In this document: one piece after another, positions 25,900 to 34,873 of the stretch
Numbering within the stretch: the first letter of the stretch is position 1
Layout of the letters: each line of letters begins with the position of its first letter
Assembly (NCBI RefSeq): GCF_024341905.1
Contig: NZ_BQXY01000012.1
Location: 62,001 to 126,000 of the forward strand
DNA: 64,000 nucleotides
DNA from: Clostridium folliculivorans
GTDB lineage: Bacteria; Bacillota; Clostridia; Clostridiales; Clostridiaceae
Direction of reading: 5' to 3'
The notes under the pieces: model-generated
Seen by the model: only the letters and a program-made list of their open reading frames with translations
Told to the model about the DNA's origin: nothing
The model's database searches: none
Translations under genes and position numbers: made by a program

Positions 25900-26299
25900 T
25901 CAAAACTGTAAATGAATGAGAGGATATCTAGGAATGAATGATGTAGGTTTAATTTGTGCAACTCATGATTTACATGGAAGTAGTTAGCGTATATGTATGG
26001 TGATAGAAAGTTCAGATATCGTATTATTCAGAAATGAATTTTACGATATTTTTTTACTTTAAAATACAAATGGAGGATTAACGAAGTAATTATTATAGAT
26101 GTACTCTTCAAATTAACTGTACTGTGAATGTTTTTTGAAAACTCAACAATAGAGCAAGTAATTATATAAAAATAAGTAGTAAAGCGTTGATTTTATAGAA
26201 GGTATTGGAATATAATGGTATAATTGTAAGTAGTGAACATAGAGAGTTGATAACCGTGTGATAATAGAAAAGAACATGGTATGTATTGGAGGGGTAATA
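25900..26299. other. Intergenic region before an acetyltransferase gene
   Basis: Apart from a terminator at 26016-26055, only a tiny frame (MNDVGLICATHDLHGSS) is seen, probably chance. GGAGGGG lies at its end before the TTG start at 26300. Confidence 0.4.
26016..26055 (+). terminator. Terminator of the 24247-25899 unit
   Basis: ATATCGTA (26016-26023) pairs with TACGATAT (26042-26049), followed by a T-run. Confidence 0.75.
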
Positions 26300-26833
26300 T
26301 TGTCAAAGTTTTTAAAAGAAAATAAGAACCTTGTGATTAGAAGAGCACGTACTGAAGATGCAGTAGAATTAAATGGATTTTATAGACACATAATTTTAGA
26401 AACTGATCATTTTGGTTATGAAGTCGACGAGTTTCATATTACTGACGAACAACAAGAACATACGATAAATATGTATAATCAAGCAGATAATGCAATTTTA
26501 CTGGTAGCAACTTTAGATGATAAAATTGTAGGAAACTTATCTTTTAGAGCAGGTTCTTCTAAGAAGTTTCAGCATGTTGGTGAATTTGGTGTACAAGTTT
26601 TAAAAGATTATTGGAACTTAGGAATTGGGAAAGAACTTGTTAAATATTTGATAAATTGGGCAAGAGAAAATGAAACTATTTATAAAATAAGCTTAAGGGT
26701 AAGAGCCGATAATAAAAGTGCAATACATTTATATAAAACATTAGGCTTTATGGAAGAAGGTATTTTAAAAGGAGAAATGAAGTGTAATGGAATCATGTAT
26801 GATTTAATATATATGGGGATTGTGGTAGATTAA
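26300..26833 (+). CDS. GNAT-family N-acetyltransferase
   Basis: The 177-residue protein has a GNAT fold: LVIRRARTEDAVELN at the start, IVGNLSFRA (strand 4), VQVLKDYWNLGIGKELVKYLINWA (acetyl-CoA loop, motif A) and ISLRVRADNKSAIHLYKTLGFMEEG (motif B). It resembles ribosomal-protein and amine acetyltransferases. TTG at 26300 is chosen because GGAGGGG lies 6 nt before it; the longer GTG start at 26258 has no such site. Substrate unknown; it appears monocistronic. Confidence 0.85.
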   Translation: MSKFLKENKNLVIRRARTEDAVELNGFYRHIILETDHFGYEVDEFHITDEQQEHTINMYNQADNAILLVATLDDKIVGNLSFRAGSSKKFQHVGEFGVQVLKDYWNLGIGKELVKYLINWARENETIYKISLRVRADNKSAIHLYKTLGFMEEGILKGEMKCNGIMYDLIYMGIVVD

Positions 26834-27037
26834 GCGTGTACTTAAACTTCCATGCGTTACTTTAAATATATGTATAGATTGTACTTGTAAATCTCTCTCA
26901 TTTTCTTTGGAATTATATTTGTATTTTTTACTGGAAAGAAGCTTTAAGTTAATTTGTTCTGAATTAATATTTAGAAGAAACTATTGAATGGTTTTGTCAT
27001 ACAGTGGAATAACAATAGAAGCAATTAAATATTTAAA

Positions 27038-27080
27038 ACACCGCACTTTTCAAATTTGAATTTTGCGGTGTCTTGTTTTA
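27038..27080 (+). terminator. Terminator downstream of the acetyltransferase
   Basis: ACACCGCA (27038-27045) and TGCGGTGT (27064-27071) form an 8-bp stem followed by CTTGTTTTA, with A-rich sequence in front. Confidence 0.75.
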
Positions 27081-27221
27081 TATTGTCATTCCTGGAGCTT
27101 TTGACTTTCATATAAATTACTAGATATTATAAGTAATTAGGAAATTGAAATTCTTTGTGTTATTTTTCTGATATAGGCAATTTGATTATAAAAACAGTAA
27201 TATTTAAGGTGTTCAAACTTT

Positions 27222-27503
27222 TTAGTATGGATATTTACTTGTTGTGTCACTGATGGAATGATAATGTTCTTCAGAGATATACGTTATTCCAGAAATATAA
27301 TGAATATGTCCTCCGTGAACTTGATAAGCTGGGCTTGTTTCAATGACGTAGTAGTGCCTATGTCCATCTTCATAAGCCGTGTATCCAGCTATATGATGTA
27401 TATGAGGTGCTCCAGTTGGAGCTGGTGAAGTTTCTCCCTTATAATCATGGCTATGGCCGTCATTGATAGATGTCATTCCTGAGTAAAAATGGGTATGATA
27501 CAT
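27222..27503 (-). CDS. His-rich YmaF-like protein
   Basis: The 93-residue protein consists of repeated His-rich units: MYHTHFYSGMTSINDGHSHDY, PHIHHIAGYTAYEDGHRHYY, and GHIHYISGITYISEEHYH. Each pairs an HxH with a GxT and a GHxH. It matches the YmaF family of small bacillus and clostridial proteins, whose function is not established. The His spacing suggests metal binding; a surface or spore role is possible. Start ATG has AAGGAG upstream. Confidence 0.85.
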   Translation of the reverse strand: MYHTHFYSGMTSINDGHSHDYKGETSPAPTGAPHIHHIAGYTAYEDGHRHYYVIETSPAYQVHGGHIHYISGITYISEEHYHSISDTTSKYPY

Positions 27504-27645
27504 TTTTATACTCCTTAAACAAAGATTATATCTATAGTATATAAAGTGTATTATTTAAATGTTACTTCAATCATTTTTAAATTGAACAGTCAAGAGAATA
27601 ACTTAGTATTTGGAAATAAATTAATAACTAAAAAATCATATTATT

Positions 27646-27740
27646 GATGCACCACTTCGTAATAAAACTTATTATTTTTAAAGTCACTCACTAGAAGCCG
27701 TGAGAGTTTTAAAAATAGATTTCAGATCGAAGTGGTGCAT
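27646..27740 (-). repeat. Palindromic dispersed repeat, copy 2
   Basis: The element runs from GATGCACCACTTCG to CGAAGTGGTGCAT, with perfect-looking inverted ends. Read on the minus strand it matches copies 1 and 3: CTATTTTTAAAACTCTCACGG, then TTTAAAAATAATAAG, then TTTTATTACGAAGTGG. It lies between the YmaF-like gene and the ROK operator, so it is the only full copy in this orientation. Confidence 0.85.
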
Positions 27741-27779
27741 ATTTATTAAAGCTAATTGAAATAGAGTAGAAAAAGGTTT

Positions 27780-27821
27780 ACACTTATATCAGATACTTTT
27801 ATAAGTATCTGATATAAGTGT
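27780..27821. promoter_or_regulatory. 19-bp perfect inverted repeat before the ROK gene
   Basis: ACACTTATATCAGATACTT (27780-27798), a 4-nt loop TTAT and the exact complement (27803-27821) end 15 bp before the ROK start codon. It is probably the autoregulatory operator; as RNA it would form a tight hairpin in front of the ribosome binding site. Confidence 0.7.
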
Positions 27822-27836
27822 GATGGAGATGATTTT

Positions 27837-28901
27837 ATGGGAAGTATTTCAGGGAAACCAACTACAATGAAAGAAATTAATATAGGGCTAATTAAGAAAG
27901 CTCTTAAAAAAATAGGAGTAGCAACAAGAGCCGAGTTATCAGAAAACACTGGAATAAGTCAAACTACGGTGAGATCATTATTAGAGGAATTGCTGGATAG
28001 TAATGAAGTAATTAGGCTTGGATTAGATAAATCCAGTGGAGGAAGAAGAGCTGAAAGATACGCCTTAAACTTGAATGAAAGTTTAGTATTATCCTTTTAT
28101 ATAAGAGATAAACATATTGATTACGTTGTATCAAATACCTCTCGTGAGATTATTAAAGATGAATGCATAGATATAGAAAGTACTGATTACCTTTTTGAAA
28201 TTGAAAAAATTATTGATAATATTATAAAAAGTGGTATGGCTATTAAGGCAATTGGAATTGCTGTGCCTGGAGTAGTAGATATAGATAAGCGAAAGTATTT
28301 TTATGGGAAGAAGCTATCAGGCTGGGAAGAAAGTAATATTGGAGAATATATTGAGGATAAATATAATATTCCTGTAGTACTTGAAAATGACTTGAATGCA
28401 ATTGCATACGGGTACGGAGTTCAGCTTATCGACAAACTTCATGTAGATGATTTAGACATCTTAAATATGATATATATACATTTTACAAATGCAGGGGTAG
28501 GATCTGGGATTATTGTAAATGGTGAACTTGTGTATGGTGGTAATAATTTTGCTGGTGAATTAGGATTTATTCCTATAGGTAATGATGGACAATATCTACA
28601 ATCATTAATTGAAAGTAACCCAGAAGAAATTAAATATGTAGATGCCATTTCTCGATTAATTGCAACTATAAACTGTGTTATAAACCCAGATATAGTAGTT
28701 ATAGGAGGAGAAGACTTTAGGAAGGATCTTACTGATTCAATAATAGAAAATAGTAAAAAGTATATTGCCAATAATATCATTCCAGAAATTTTCTTAGCAG
28801 AAAATAGTAGAAGGGACTGTATTGTTGGTATAGTTGAACTTACAATAAAGCTTATGTATTCAGGTATTAGACTGATTGATAATGGAAGAAATAATAGATA
28901 G
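27837..28901 (+). CDS. ROK-family transcriptional regulator
   Basis: The 354-residue protein has an N-terminal winged helix (ALKKIGVATRAELSENTGISQTTVRSLLEELLDSNEVIRLG, about residues 22-65) and a ROK sugar-kinase-like domain with VPGVVDID, VVLENDLNAIAYG and GAGVGSGIIVNGELVYGGNNFAGELGF-like segments. The zinc-binding CxCGxxGCxE motif of typical NagC/Mlc/XylR members is absent; after GELGF the chain reads IPIGNDGQYL. It forms a unit with the acetamidase-type gene 25 bp downstream and presumably controls it through the inverted repeat at 27780. Effector unknown; a sugar is not certain. Confidence 0.88.
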   Translation: MGSISGKPTTMKEINIGLIKKALKKIGVATRAELSENTGISQTTVRSLLEELLDSNEVIRLGLDKSSGGRRAERYALNLNESLVLSFYIRDKHIDYVVSNTSREIIKDECIDIESTDYLFEIEKIIDNIIKSGMAIKAIGIAVPGVVDIDKRKYFYGKKLSGWEESNIGEYIEDKYNIPVVLENDLNAIAYGYGVQLIDKLHVDDLDILNMIYIHFTNAGVGSGIIVNGELVYGGNNFAGELGFIPIGNDGQYLQSLIESNPEEIKYVDAISRLIATINCVINPDIVVIGGEDFRKDLTDSIIENSKKYIANNIIPEIFLAENSRRDCIVGIVELTIKLMYSGIRLIDNGRNNR

Positions 28902-28926
28902 AAAATGATTTTAAGAGGAGAATATT

Positions 28927-29826
28927 ATGCTTACTATTAAAAGTGAAAATGTAGTATATAAAATGTCAGATAAAAGTGAGCCAGTAGCTTATTGTGAATC
29001 AGGGGATATGGTTGAGTTTCAAACACTGGATTGTTTTAATAATGAACTACTACCTGAAGAAGCAAAATATGGCGAAGACAACAAATCTTTGGGTAATCCA
29101 GCAACGGGTCCACTATATATAAATGGGGCAATGCCAGGAGATACTTTGAAGGTTGAAATTATAGATATTTTAGTTGGAGCTTTAGGAGTAAATGTAATTG
29201 GGCCTTTTAGTGAAGGTTTAAAACATAAGCTTACTAAATATGAAACTAGGAGAATTCCTGTTGAAAATGACATAGCAAAGTTTAATGACAGTTTATCTAT
29301 GCCTATTGATCCGATGATAGGAGTGATTGGAGTTGCACCATCAGGAGAAGAAATATCAACAATCATACCTGGAGTTCATGGCGGTAATATGGATTGTAGA
29401 CAAATTAAAAAAGGTGCTGTTTTATATTTACCTGTATTTGCAGAAGGAGCTCTTCTTGCAATAGGAGATCTGCATGCACTTATGGGAGATGGTGAAATTG
29501 GAGGATGCGGTCTTGAAATCGAAGGAACAGTAATTGTTAGAGTTAGTGTGCTCTCTGATAAAAAAAGTATAGCACCATCAGTACATGTTGATGGAAAGTG
29601 GATTACAATTGCTTCTTGTAAAACCTTAGATGAGGCTGCCGAGGAAGCGACTGAAATGATGTTGAGGTTTTTAGTAAACGAAGCAGGTATGAACTCCTAT
29701 GATGCCGGTGTACTTTTAAGTCTTTGCGGCAATCTAGTGGTTTGTCAGATGGTTAATCCAAATAAAACTATGAGAATGGAATTACCTCTTAGTGTATTAG
29801 CTGATTTAGGGTATGTTTTTTATTAA
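28927..29826 (+). CDS. Acetamidase/formamidase family protein
   Basis: The 299-residue protein matches the FmdA/AmdA fold: a Gly-Asp-Thr loop GAMPGDTLKVEIIDI, IPGVHGGNMDCRQIKKGAVLYLPVFAEGALLAIGDLHALMGDGEIGG (the metal-binding heart with Asp and His) and a late NPNKTMRMELP. These enzymes release ammonia from formamide or acetamide, though many clostridial members are uncharacterised. RBS is AGAGGAG. It is the second gene after a ROK regulator, an unusual pairing, because ROK proteins usually answer to sugars. Confidence 0.9.
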   Translation: MLTIKSENVVYKMSDKSEPVAYCESGDMVEFQTLDCFNNELLPEEAKYGEDNKSLGNPATGPLYINGAMPGDTLKVEIIDILVGALGVNVIGPFSEGLKHKLTKYETRRIPVENDIAKFNDSLSMPIDPMIGVIGVAPSGEEISTIIPGVHGGNMDCRQIKKGAVLYLPVFAEGALLAIGDLHALMGDGEIGGCGLEIEGTVIVRVSVLSDKKSIAPSVHVDGKWITIASCKTLDEAAEEATEMMLRFLVNEAGMNSYDAGVLLSLCGNLVVCQMVNPNKTMRMELPLSVLADLGYVFY

Positions 29827-29901
29827 ATATACTGACCAGAATAGGACTAAACTATAGTATGGATTGCAGTTTACCTTAAGAATATTTCTAGAATATTAAT
29901 T

Positions 29902-30388
29902 ATGCAAAGTGAGTTGTTTAAGATGGAATTTGAAAAAAGTTTTCATGCAGATTTAATTTATCATTTGTTTGCGCACATGAATCTAATAGACAATGCATCC
30001 AATCTATTTGATAAAGAGTATATTGAACATATTAAATATCTTAAGTTTAGGATGAACAAGGAACATTACTTAGAAGAAGAATTATATGATCTAACTGATA
30101 AATATTTAAACAGGTTTGAAAGATTATCAATGCTTAACTTTATCCCATATGATTACTGATAGACTTATTGGAGATGATATTTCAATGAAAGACAAAACTC
30201 ATGCTTTTTCTGAAGCTTTAGTAATATTAACAGACTTTTATTTATTTAGAAAGTACAATGAAAGCTTATTTATAGATTATTGTAAAGAATTCAGTATTGA
30301 TGATTGTTCTGAAAAGACAGCTAGAGAAAAATACTACATTACTGATGAGTTATCTAATAAAATGGACAAATTATTACTTTCTTTATAA
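29902..30388 (+). pseudogene. Broken gene, probable internal deletion and frameshift
   Basis: Two frames that overlap at 30116-30159 read like the two ends of one larger protein. The first (29902-30159) gives SFHADLIYHLFAHMNLIDNASNLFDKEYIEHIKYL and stops. The second (from about 30145 to 30388) continues LSHMITDRLIGDDISMKDKTHAFSEALVILTDFYLFRKY. The second part begins with an HMxTD motif like the second half of a metalloprotease HExxH helix, suggesting that the middle of the gene is lost. Family identity is a guess from memory of longer clostridial proteins. The junction at about 30145 shifts frame. Confidence 0.5.
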
Positions 30389-30417
30389 TTATGAAAGAGA
30401 AAAATCAAATTTAAATG

Positions 30418-30455
30418 TCTCAGCATTCAGAAATGAAGCTGGGATATTTTTTTTA
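30418..30455 (+). terminator. Terminator of the broken gene
   Basis: TCTCAGC (30418-30424) pairs with GCTGGGA (30438-30444), with one G-T pair, followed by a long T-run. Confidence 0.65.
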
Positions 30456-30674
30456 TTTAGATAGAAAGTAAGAAAAGTATTGAGTTTACTAATAAAGTAC
30501 ATAATAGAAATTTATGGTATAATATTATGAGTAAGTTACTTTTGCTAGTTTTTATATTGTTTCACCTAACTCATGGCTACGAAGTAAAAAATCAATTTTG
30601 GAGTTTTCCATAAATGATATTATATAAATCTTGCAACATGCTAATAAATAGGAAAATGTGGGAGGAGAAAAGTT

Positions 30675-31442
30675 ATGTACAACGAGTTAATAAAATTTGG
30701 ACCAATCACAATTTATGGATATGGGTTGATGATTGGAATTGGAATTTTAGCTGCTTACATTGTAACTGATTTTAGAGCTAAGAAAAATAATATAGATAGA
30801 GAACCGATATTTAATATAGCTATTTGGGGTGTGATAGGAGGAATACTTGGAGCAAAACTCTTGTATTACATCACAATAATAAGTCAAATTATATCTAACC
30901 CGAAGCTCCTTCTTAATATAACTGATGGATTTGTAGTTTATGGAGGTATAATTGGAGGAATCTTATCAGCATTTATATACTGCAGAAAAGCTAAGATAAA
31001 TTTCTTGAAATATTTCGATTTAATTATACCATCTGTAGCATTAGCTCAAGGCTTTGGAAGAATTGGTTGCTTTTTAGCTGGATGTTGCTATGGTGAAGAA
31101 ACTACAAGCAATATTAATGTAATATTCAAGCACTCTAATTTTGCTCCAAACAATGTTAGGTTAATTCCTACGCAACTAATCTCAAGTGGATTAGACTTTC
31201 TAAATTTTGTTGTACTAATTTTTATTGCTAAATACAAAAAGGCGGACGGTGTAGTGGCAGGATGTTATTTGGTTTTTTATAGTGCGGGAAGGTTTATTCT
31301 TGAATTCTATAGGGGAGATTTAGTGCGTGGGAGTGTTGGAAGTTTATCTACCTCTCAGTTCATTTCTATATTTATGTTCATTATTGGATTGGGCATTGTA
31401 TTTGCGAAATCAAATAGAAAAATAGATGAAGTAGAGAACTAA
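30675..31442 (+). CDS. lgt: Prolipoprotein diacylglyceryl transferase
   Basis: The 255-residue membrane enzyme transfers diacylglycerol from phosphatidylglycerol to the lipobox Cys of prolipoproteins, before signal peptidase II acts. Seven hydrophobic segments are visible. The family signature GRIGCFLAGCCYGEE lies near residues 121-135, and a late YSAGRFILEFYRGD near 198-211 holds the second conserved Arg. The start MYNELIKFGPITIYGYG is typical. RBS is GGGAGGAG. Lgt is essential in some species but clostridia often carry more than one copy, so redundancy is possible. It lies alone with no lsp nearby. Confidence 0.93.
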   Translation: MYNELIKFGPITIYGYGLMIGIGILAAYIVTDFRAKKNNIDREPIFNIAIWGVIGGILGAKLLYYITIISQIISNPKLLLNITDGFVVYGGIIGGILSAFIYCRKAKINFLKYFDLIIPSVALAQGFGRIGCFLAGCCYGEETTSNINVIFKHSNFAPNNVRLIPTQLISSGLDFLNFVVLIFIAKYKKADGVVAGCYLVFYSAGRFILEFYRGDLVRGSVGSLSTSQFISIFMFIIGLGIVFAKSNRKIDEVEN

Positions 31443-31484
31443 TAGAAACTCAGACTTTACTTTATCTAAAGTGGAGGAAATAAG

Positions 31485-32138
31485 ATGGGGTATGAAAGTT
31501 TTGAATTTAAAAAAGATGTTACAATAAAGCTAAAGTATCTTGTCTATTTGCCACAAAGCTATGATAAAAATAAAAAGTGGCCATTAATTCTATCCTTACA
31601 TGGATCAGGTGAACGAGGAGATAACTTAGATAAGGTAAAAAAGTGGGGGATACACAAGATACTAAGAGAAAACAATGATTTACCATTTATAGTGGTATCT
31701 CCACAATGTCCAAGTGGAGAAATATGGGAAATGCAGTTTAATGCTTTGAAAGATATATTAGTTGATGTAGAAAAAGACTATAACATTGATAAAGAAAGAA
31801 TATATTTGACTGGGTATAGTTTAGGTGGTTATGGCACATGGAATTTTACAATTCTTAATCCAGAAAAGTTTGCTGCTATAGTACCTATAAGCGGAGGTGC
31901 AATATCCCCACAAAAGGCACTTAGGTTAAAGAATATTCCTATATGGGTTGCACATGGAGATAACGATAATATAGTAGATTTTGAGGAATCAAGAAGGATT
32001 GTAGAATATCTAAAAAAGCATAATTCTAACGTTGTATTTAAAGTTTATAAAGGGTTAGGACATGAAGTTTGTACAACAGCATATGAAAATCCAGAACTTT
32101 TCAACTGGCTTTTAAAGCAAAGAAAGATAAAGGTTTAG
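31485..32138 (+). CDS. Alpha/beta-hydrolase esterase
   Basis: The 217-residue protein is an alpha/beta hydrolase. The oxyanion segment LSLHGSGERGDN, the nucleophile elbow GYSLGGYGTW (Ser about residue 109), the Asp in VAHGDNDNIV and the His in GLGHEVCTTAYEN make a complete catalytic triad. Family relatives are feruloyl/acetyl esterases and dipeptidyl-peptidase-like hydrolases linked to polyhydroxybutyrate depolymerase-type sequences. No signal peptide is seen, so it is cytoplasmic here. The start has GTGGAGGAAA upstream. It lies 43 bp after lgt, perhaps cotranscribed, though no shared role is evident. Confidence 0.85.
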   Translation: MGYESFEFKKDVTIKLKYLVYLPQSYDKNKKWPLILSLHGSGERGDNLDKVKKWGIHKILRENNDLPFIVVSPQCPSGEIWEMQFNALKDILVDVEKDYNIDKERIYLTGYSLGGYGTWNFTILNPEKFAAIVPISGGAISPQKALRLKNIPIWVAHGDNDNIVDFEESRRIVEYLKKHNSNVVFKVYKGLGHEVCTTAYENPELFNWLLKQRKIKV

Positions 32139-32228
32139 CGAATTGAAGTATGTAATTTAGTTTTAGGTAGCTTAATTAACCAAGACTTAAGTTCGAGAAA
32201 ATTATATTTATAATATGGAGTTATAGTG

Positions 32229-33191
32229 ATGATTAAAATTGATGAACTAGCTGTTGAGAAATCATTTAATATATTTAAACAAATAAATAGAAATAAAACC
32301 GCTTCAACCGAATTGATTAAAGAATATTATGAAACTCCTGGAATTATTTTTCTAAAAAAACACCTTAGAAACTATGGTGGCTTAGAATTTACTGAAGAAT
32401 TGCTTTCACATCTTTTAAAAGAAATCAACTTAAATAAAGAGATAATACCTGAAAACAATATATTCTTGAAAAGTATGAAATTTGGATTGAAGTATGTAGA
32501 TATTGTTTCAAAGAATATTAGTAACATAGATTTTAATGAGGCTATAGAAAAAGCTATCAATTTAGCTAGTATGTATTTACCAAAAAAGATAAGTGAAGAT
32601 TGTACAATTTATCTTTTATACGGAGTTAGAGGAACTGGAATAACCTTAGGAAATGAAATGGCTATAGATATTTGTGATGAGTATTTAAGCAGAGATGGTT
32701 ATATTAATGTTGAAAGATTAATTAACTTGATAGCCCACGAACTCCATCATATAGAAGTAAACAAGCTTCTAAACAAAAGAAAGGAAAAGGAGAACAACGT
32801 AAAAAAACAAATTCTGTTTGATTTTATTGGAGAATTAATGTCTGAAGGAGTAGCTTATTACTATTTACCAAGTCCATATAATAAGGACGGAATTCTAAGT
32901 ACAAATTGGAATAATAATATAAGAAATATTGATAATATCTTATTTGAGGTAAGCAATTATGTTGAGAAAATTCTGGATGGACAAATAGCAAAGTTGAATG
33001 ATATAGGACAGCTATTTAATGATGGCTTAAAGGGATATACAGCAGGATTTACTATGGTCAAGCTTATTGATCAAACCTTGGGAAAAGAGAAAGTCTTAAG
33101 TTGCCTAGAAGATTGCTTTATGTTCATAGAAGCATACAACCAATCTTTGGAAGAGGTAAATTATAAATATCCAAAGATTATATTAAAATAG
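32229..33191 (+). CDS. Putative zinc metalloprotease (HExxH, DUF5700-like)
   Basis: The 320-residue protein has a clear zinc motif HELHH in NLIAHELHHIEVNKLL near residue 173, followed about 30 residues later by FIGELMSEGVAYYYL, where the Glu can serve as third zinc ligand. This order fits small cytoplasmic gluzincin-like proteins such as DUF5700 members. No signal peptide is seen. ATG 32229 is chosen because GGAG lies 8 nt before it, rather than GTG 32226. It is followed by the QueG-like gene. Substrate unknown. Confidence 0.75.
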   Translation: MIKIDELAVEKSFNIFKQINRNKTASTELIKEYYETPGIIFLKKHLRNYGGLEFTEELLSHLLKEINLNKEIIPENNIFLKSMKFGLKYVDIVSKNISNIDFNEAIEKAINLASMYLPKKISEDCTIYLLYGVRGTGITLGNEMAIDICDEYLSRDGYINVERLINLIAHELHHIEVNKLLNKRKEKENNVKKQILFDFIGELMSEGVAYYYLPSPYNKDGILSTNWNNNIRNIDNILFEVSNYVEKILDGQIAKLNDIGQLFNDGLKGYTAGFTMVKLIDQTLGKEKVLSCLEDCFMFIEAYNQSLEEVNYKYPKIILK

Positions 33192-33240
33192 CTTTTTTAA
33201 TTAATGTAGATAAGAAAGTAAATTATACTTTGGAGGTAAA

Positions 33241-34014
33241 ATGAAAAATCAATTAGAAAAACTTATAAGAGAGTTTATAAAAAAGTATCAAGAGGATAAT
33301 GATATTGAAAGTGGATGGAAAGAACCACTAATTTCCTATGCAGACGCATCAGATAAAAGGTTTTATAAGCTTAAGGAAATAGTAAGTCCAAGCCATGCTA
33401 TGCCACAAGACTTTTTACCAGGAGCAAAAACTGTAGTATCGTATTTCATTCCTTTTGAAGATTTCATTGTTGAGAGTAATATAGAAGGAAGAATTAGTTC
33501 TAAGATTTGGGCAAGAGCATATATAGAGACAAATAAATTAATTTTTGATTTAAACTCATACATTAAAAATGAACTAGAAAAACTGGGTTACAAATCAAAT
33601 ATAATACCAGCAACTCACAATTTTGATACCACAAAGTTAATAAGTGATTGGTCACATAGGCATGTAGCTTATATATCTGGTCTTGGAACTTTTGGCTTAA
33701 ACAATATGCTGATTACTGAAAAAGGTTGTTGCGGAAGAGTAGGGAGTTTTGTAACTGATTTAGAGTTAGAGCCGTCTAATATAAAAGAAGGAGAAAATTG
33801 TTTATATAAACGTAATAATGTATGTAAGAAATGTGTGGCTAGATGTGTGAATGCTGCTTTAAAGGTTGAATCATTTAATAGGCACAAGTGCTATGAAATG
33901 TGTTTAAGCAATGCTGAAGTTCATTCTGAAATTGAACTTTCTGATGTTTGTGGTAAGTGCTTAGTTAACCTACCTTGCTCTACAACAAATCCAGTAAAAC
34001 TTATTGATAAATAG
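33241..34014 (+). CDS. Epoxyqueuosine reductase-like 4Fe-4S protein
   Basis: The 257-residue protein resembles the QueG-like group of iron-sulfur proteins. The N-terminal half has the corrinoid-binding-fold pattern (AKTVVSYFIPFE), then HRHVAYISGLGTFGLNNMLITEKGCCGRVGSFVTDLEL, the segment next to cofactor in QueG. The C-terminal half has Cys clusters CKKCVARCVNAAL and CGKCLVNLPCS, consistent with two [4Fe-4S] clusters. It is shorter than QueG, which has HEAT repeats, so it may act on a different substrate. It follows the metalloprotease gene by 50 bp. Confidence 0.8.
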   Translation: MKNQLEKLIREFIKKYQEDNDIESGWKEPLISYADASDKRFYKLKEIVSPSHAMPQDFLPGAKTVVSYFIPFEDFIVESNIEGRISSKIWARAYIETNKLIFDLNSYIKNELEKLGYKSNIIPATHNFDTTKLISDWSHRHVAYISGLGTFGLNNMLITEKGCCGRVGSFVTDLELEPSNIKEGENCLYKRNNVCKKCVARCVNAALKVESFNRHKCYEMCLSNAEVHSEIELSDVCGKCLVNLPCSTTNPVKLIDK

Positions 34015-34111
34015 TAAAAAAATTGAACTGAATATAATCATAGAATATATTATTACATAAACAATAATCACATTTTTGAACCATAGTAAGTTAGAAATGG
34101 AGAAGGATTTA

Positions 34112-34699
34112 ATGAAAAGAAAGGTGATTTTAATATCCTTTATAACTATATTTATTCTTATAGTAGCTTTTTGTATAGTAAACTTTCGTGGCACTTCAAG
34201 AGATATAAATCAAGCGGTAAATAGACCAGGATCAGTACCGGTAAACATAATTTACGAACAAAAAGTTAGTAAAGGAAGTATAGTCTTCTGTATTACAAAG
34301 GATGGAAAAGGATTAATTACTTCTGTTGTAAAAAAGAATATCTTCGGATATAAAGTTGTTTATTGGAATGCTCAAGGAGATATCAAGCGTACGACAGATA
34401 AAGTTGGTTTGACTGATTCATATTTTCCTAGCATAAATAAACTAATATCTCCAATGTGTTTTGGAATAATAGGAAATCCAGAGATAAAAAAAGTTAAAAT
34501 CATTGAAAAGCAAAGAAATATCGAAGCAGAAGCAAAAATTATTGATGCAAACAGCTATAGAATATGGTTTATTAATATGGACAAATTTCAAGGTTCACGA
34601 TTTGATATTATTGGACTGACAGCTGATGATAAAGAAATAACCAATAGACATGAAAATATATATCCATGGACTGTGGAACAAAAGCCTTTAAAGCTGTAA
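34112..34699 (+). CDS. Membrane-anchored protein of unknown function
   Basis: The product starts MKRKVILISFITIFILIVAFCIVNF, an N-terminal membrane anchor. The remaining 170 residues are predicted outside, with a mixed alpha/beta pattern (SVPVNIIYEQKVSKGSIVFCITKDGKGLITSVVKKN) and the late KEITNRHENIYPWT. No lipobox is present. ATG 34112 is preferred to 34076 because GGAGAAGGA lies just before it. No family recognised. Confidence 0.6.
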   Translation: MKRKVILISFITIFILIVAFCIVNFRGTSRDINQAVNRPGSVPVNIIYEQKVSKGSIVFCITKDGKGLITSVVKKNIFGYKVVYWNAQGDIKRTTDKVGLTDSYFPSINKLISPMCFGIIGNPEIKKVKIIEKQRNIEAEAKIIDANSYRIWFINMDKFQGSRFDIIGLTADDKEITNRHENIYPWTVEQKPLKL

Positions 34700-34873
34700 T
34701 ATAAAAGAGTCTTTGCGAAAATGTGGAATTATGTTGTTTGAAAATCAGGAATTTATACTATTATGGCTTAAGTTTTAAACAATGAAAAGTTTACTAGAAA
34801 TATTTTAAGAAAAGAAAGGTGTGAGCTTTGTGAGATTTTTAAACTCATCACATAGCTTGCAAGTACATGATAT

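Noticed and set aside
27646..27740. Treating the palindromic repeat as CRISPR or a tRNA-like element
   Set aside because: Copies are far apart, differ in orientation and lack spacers or cloverleaf features.
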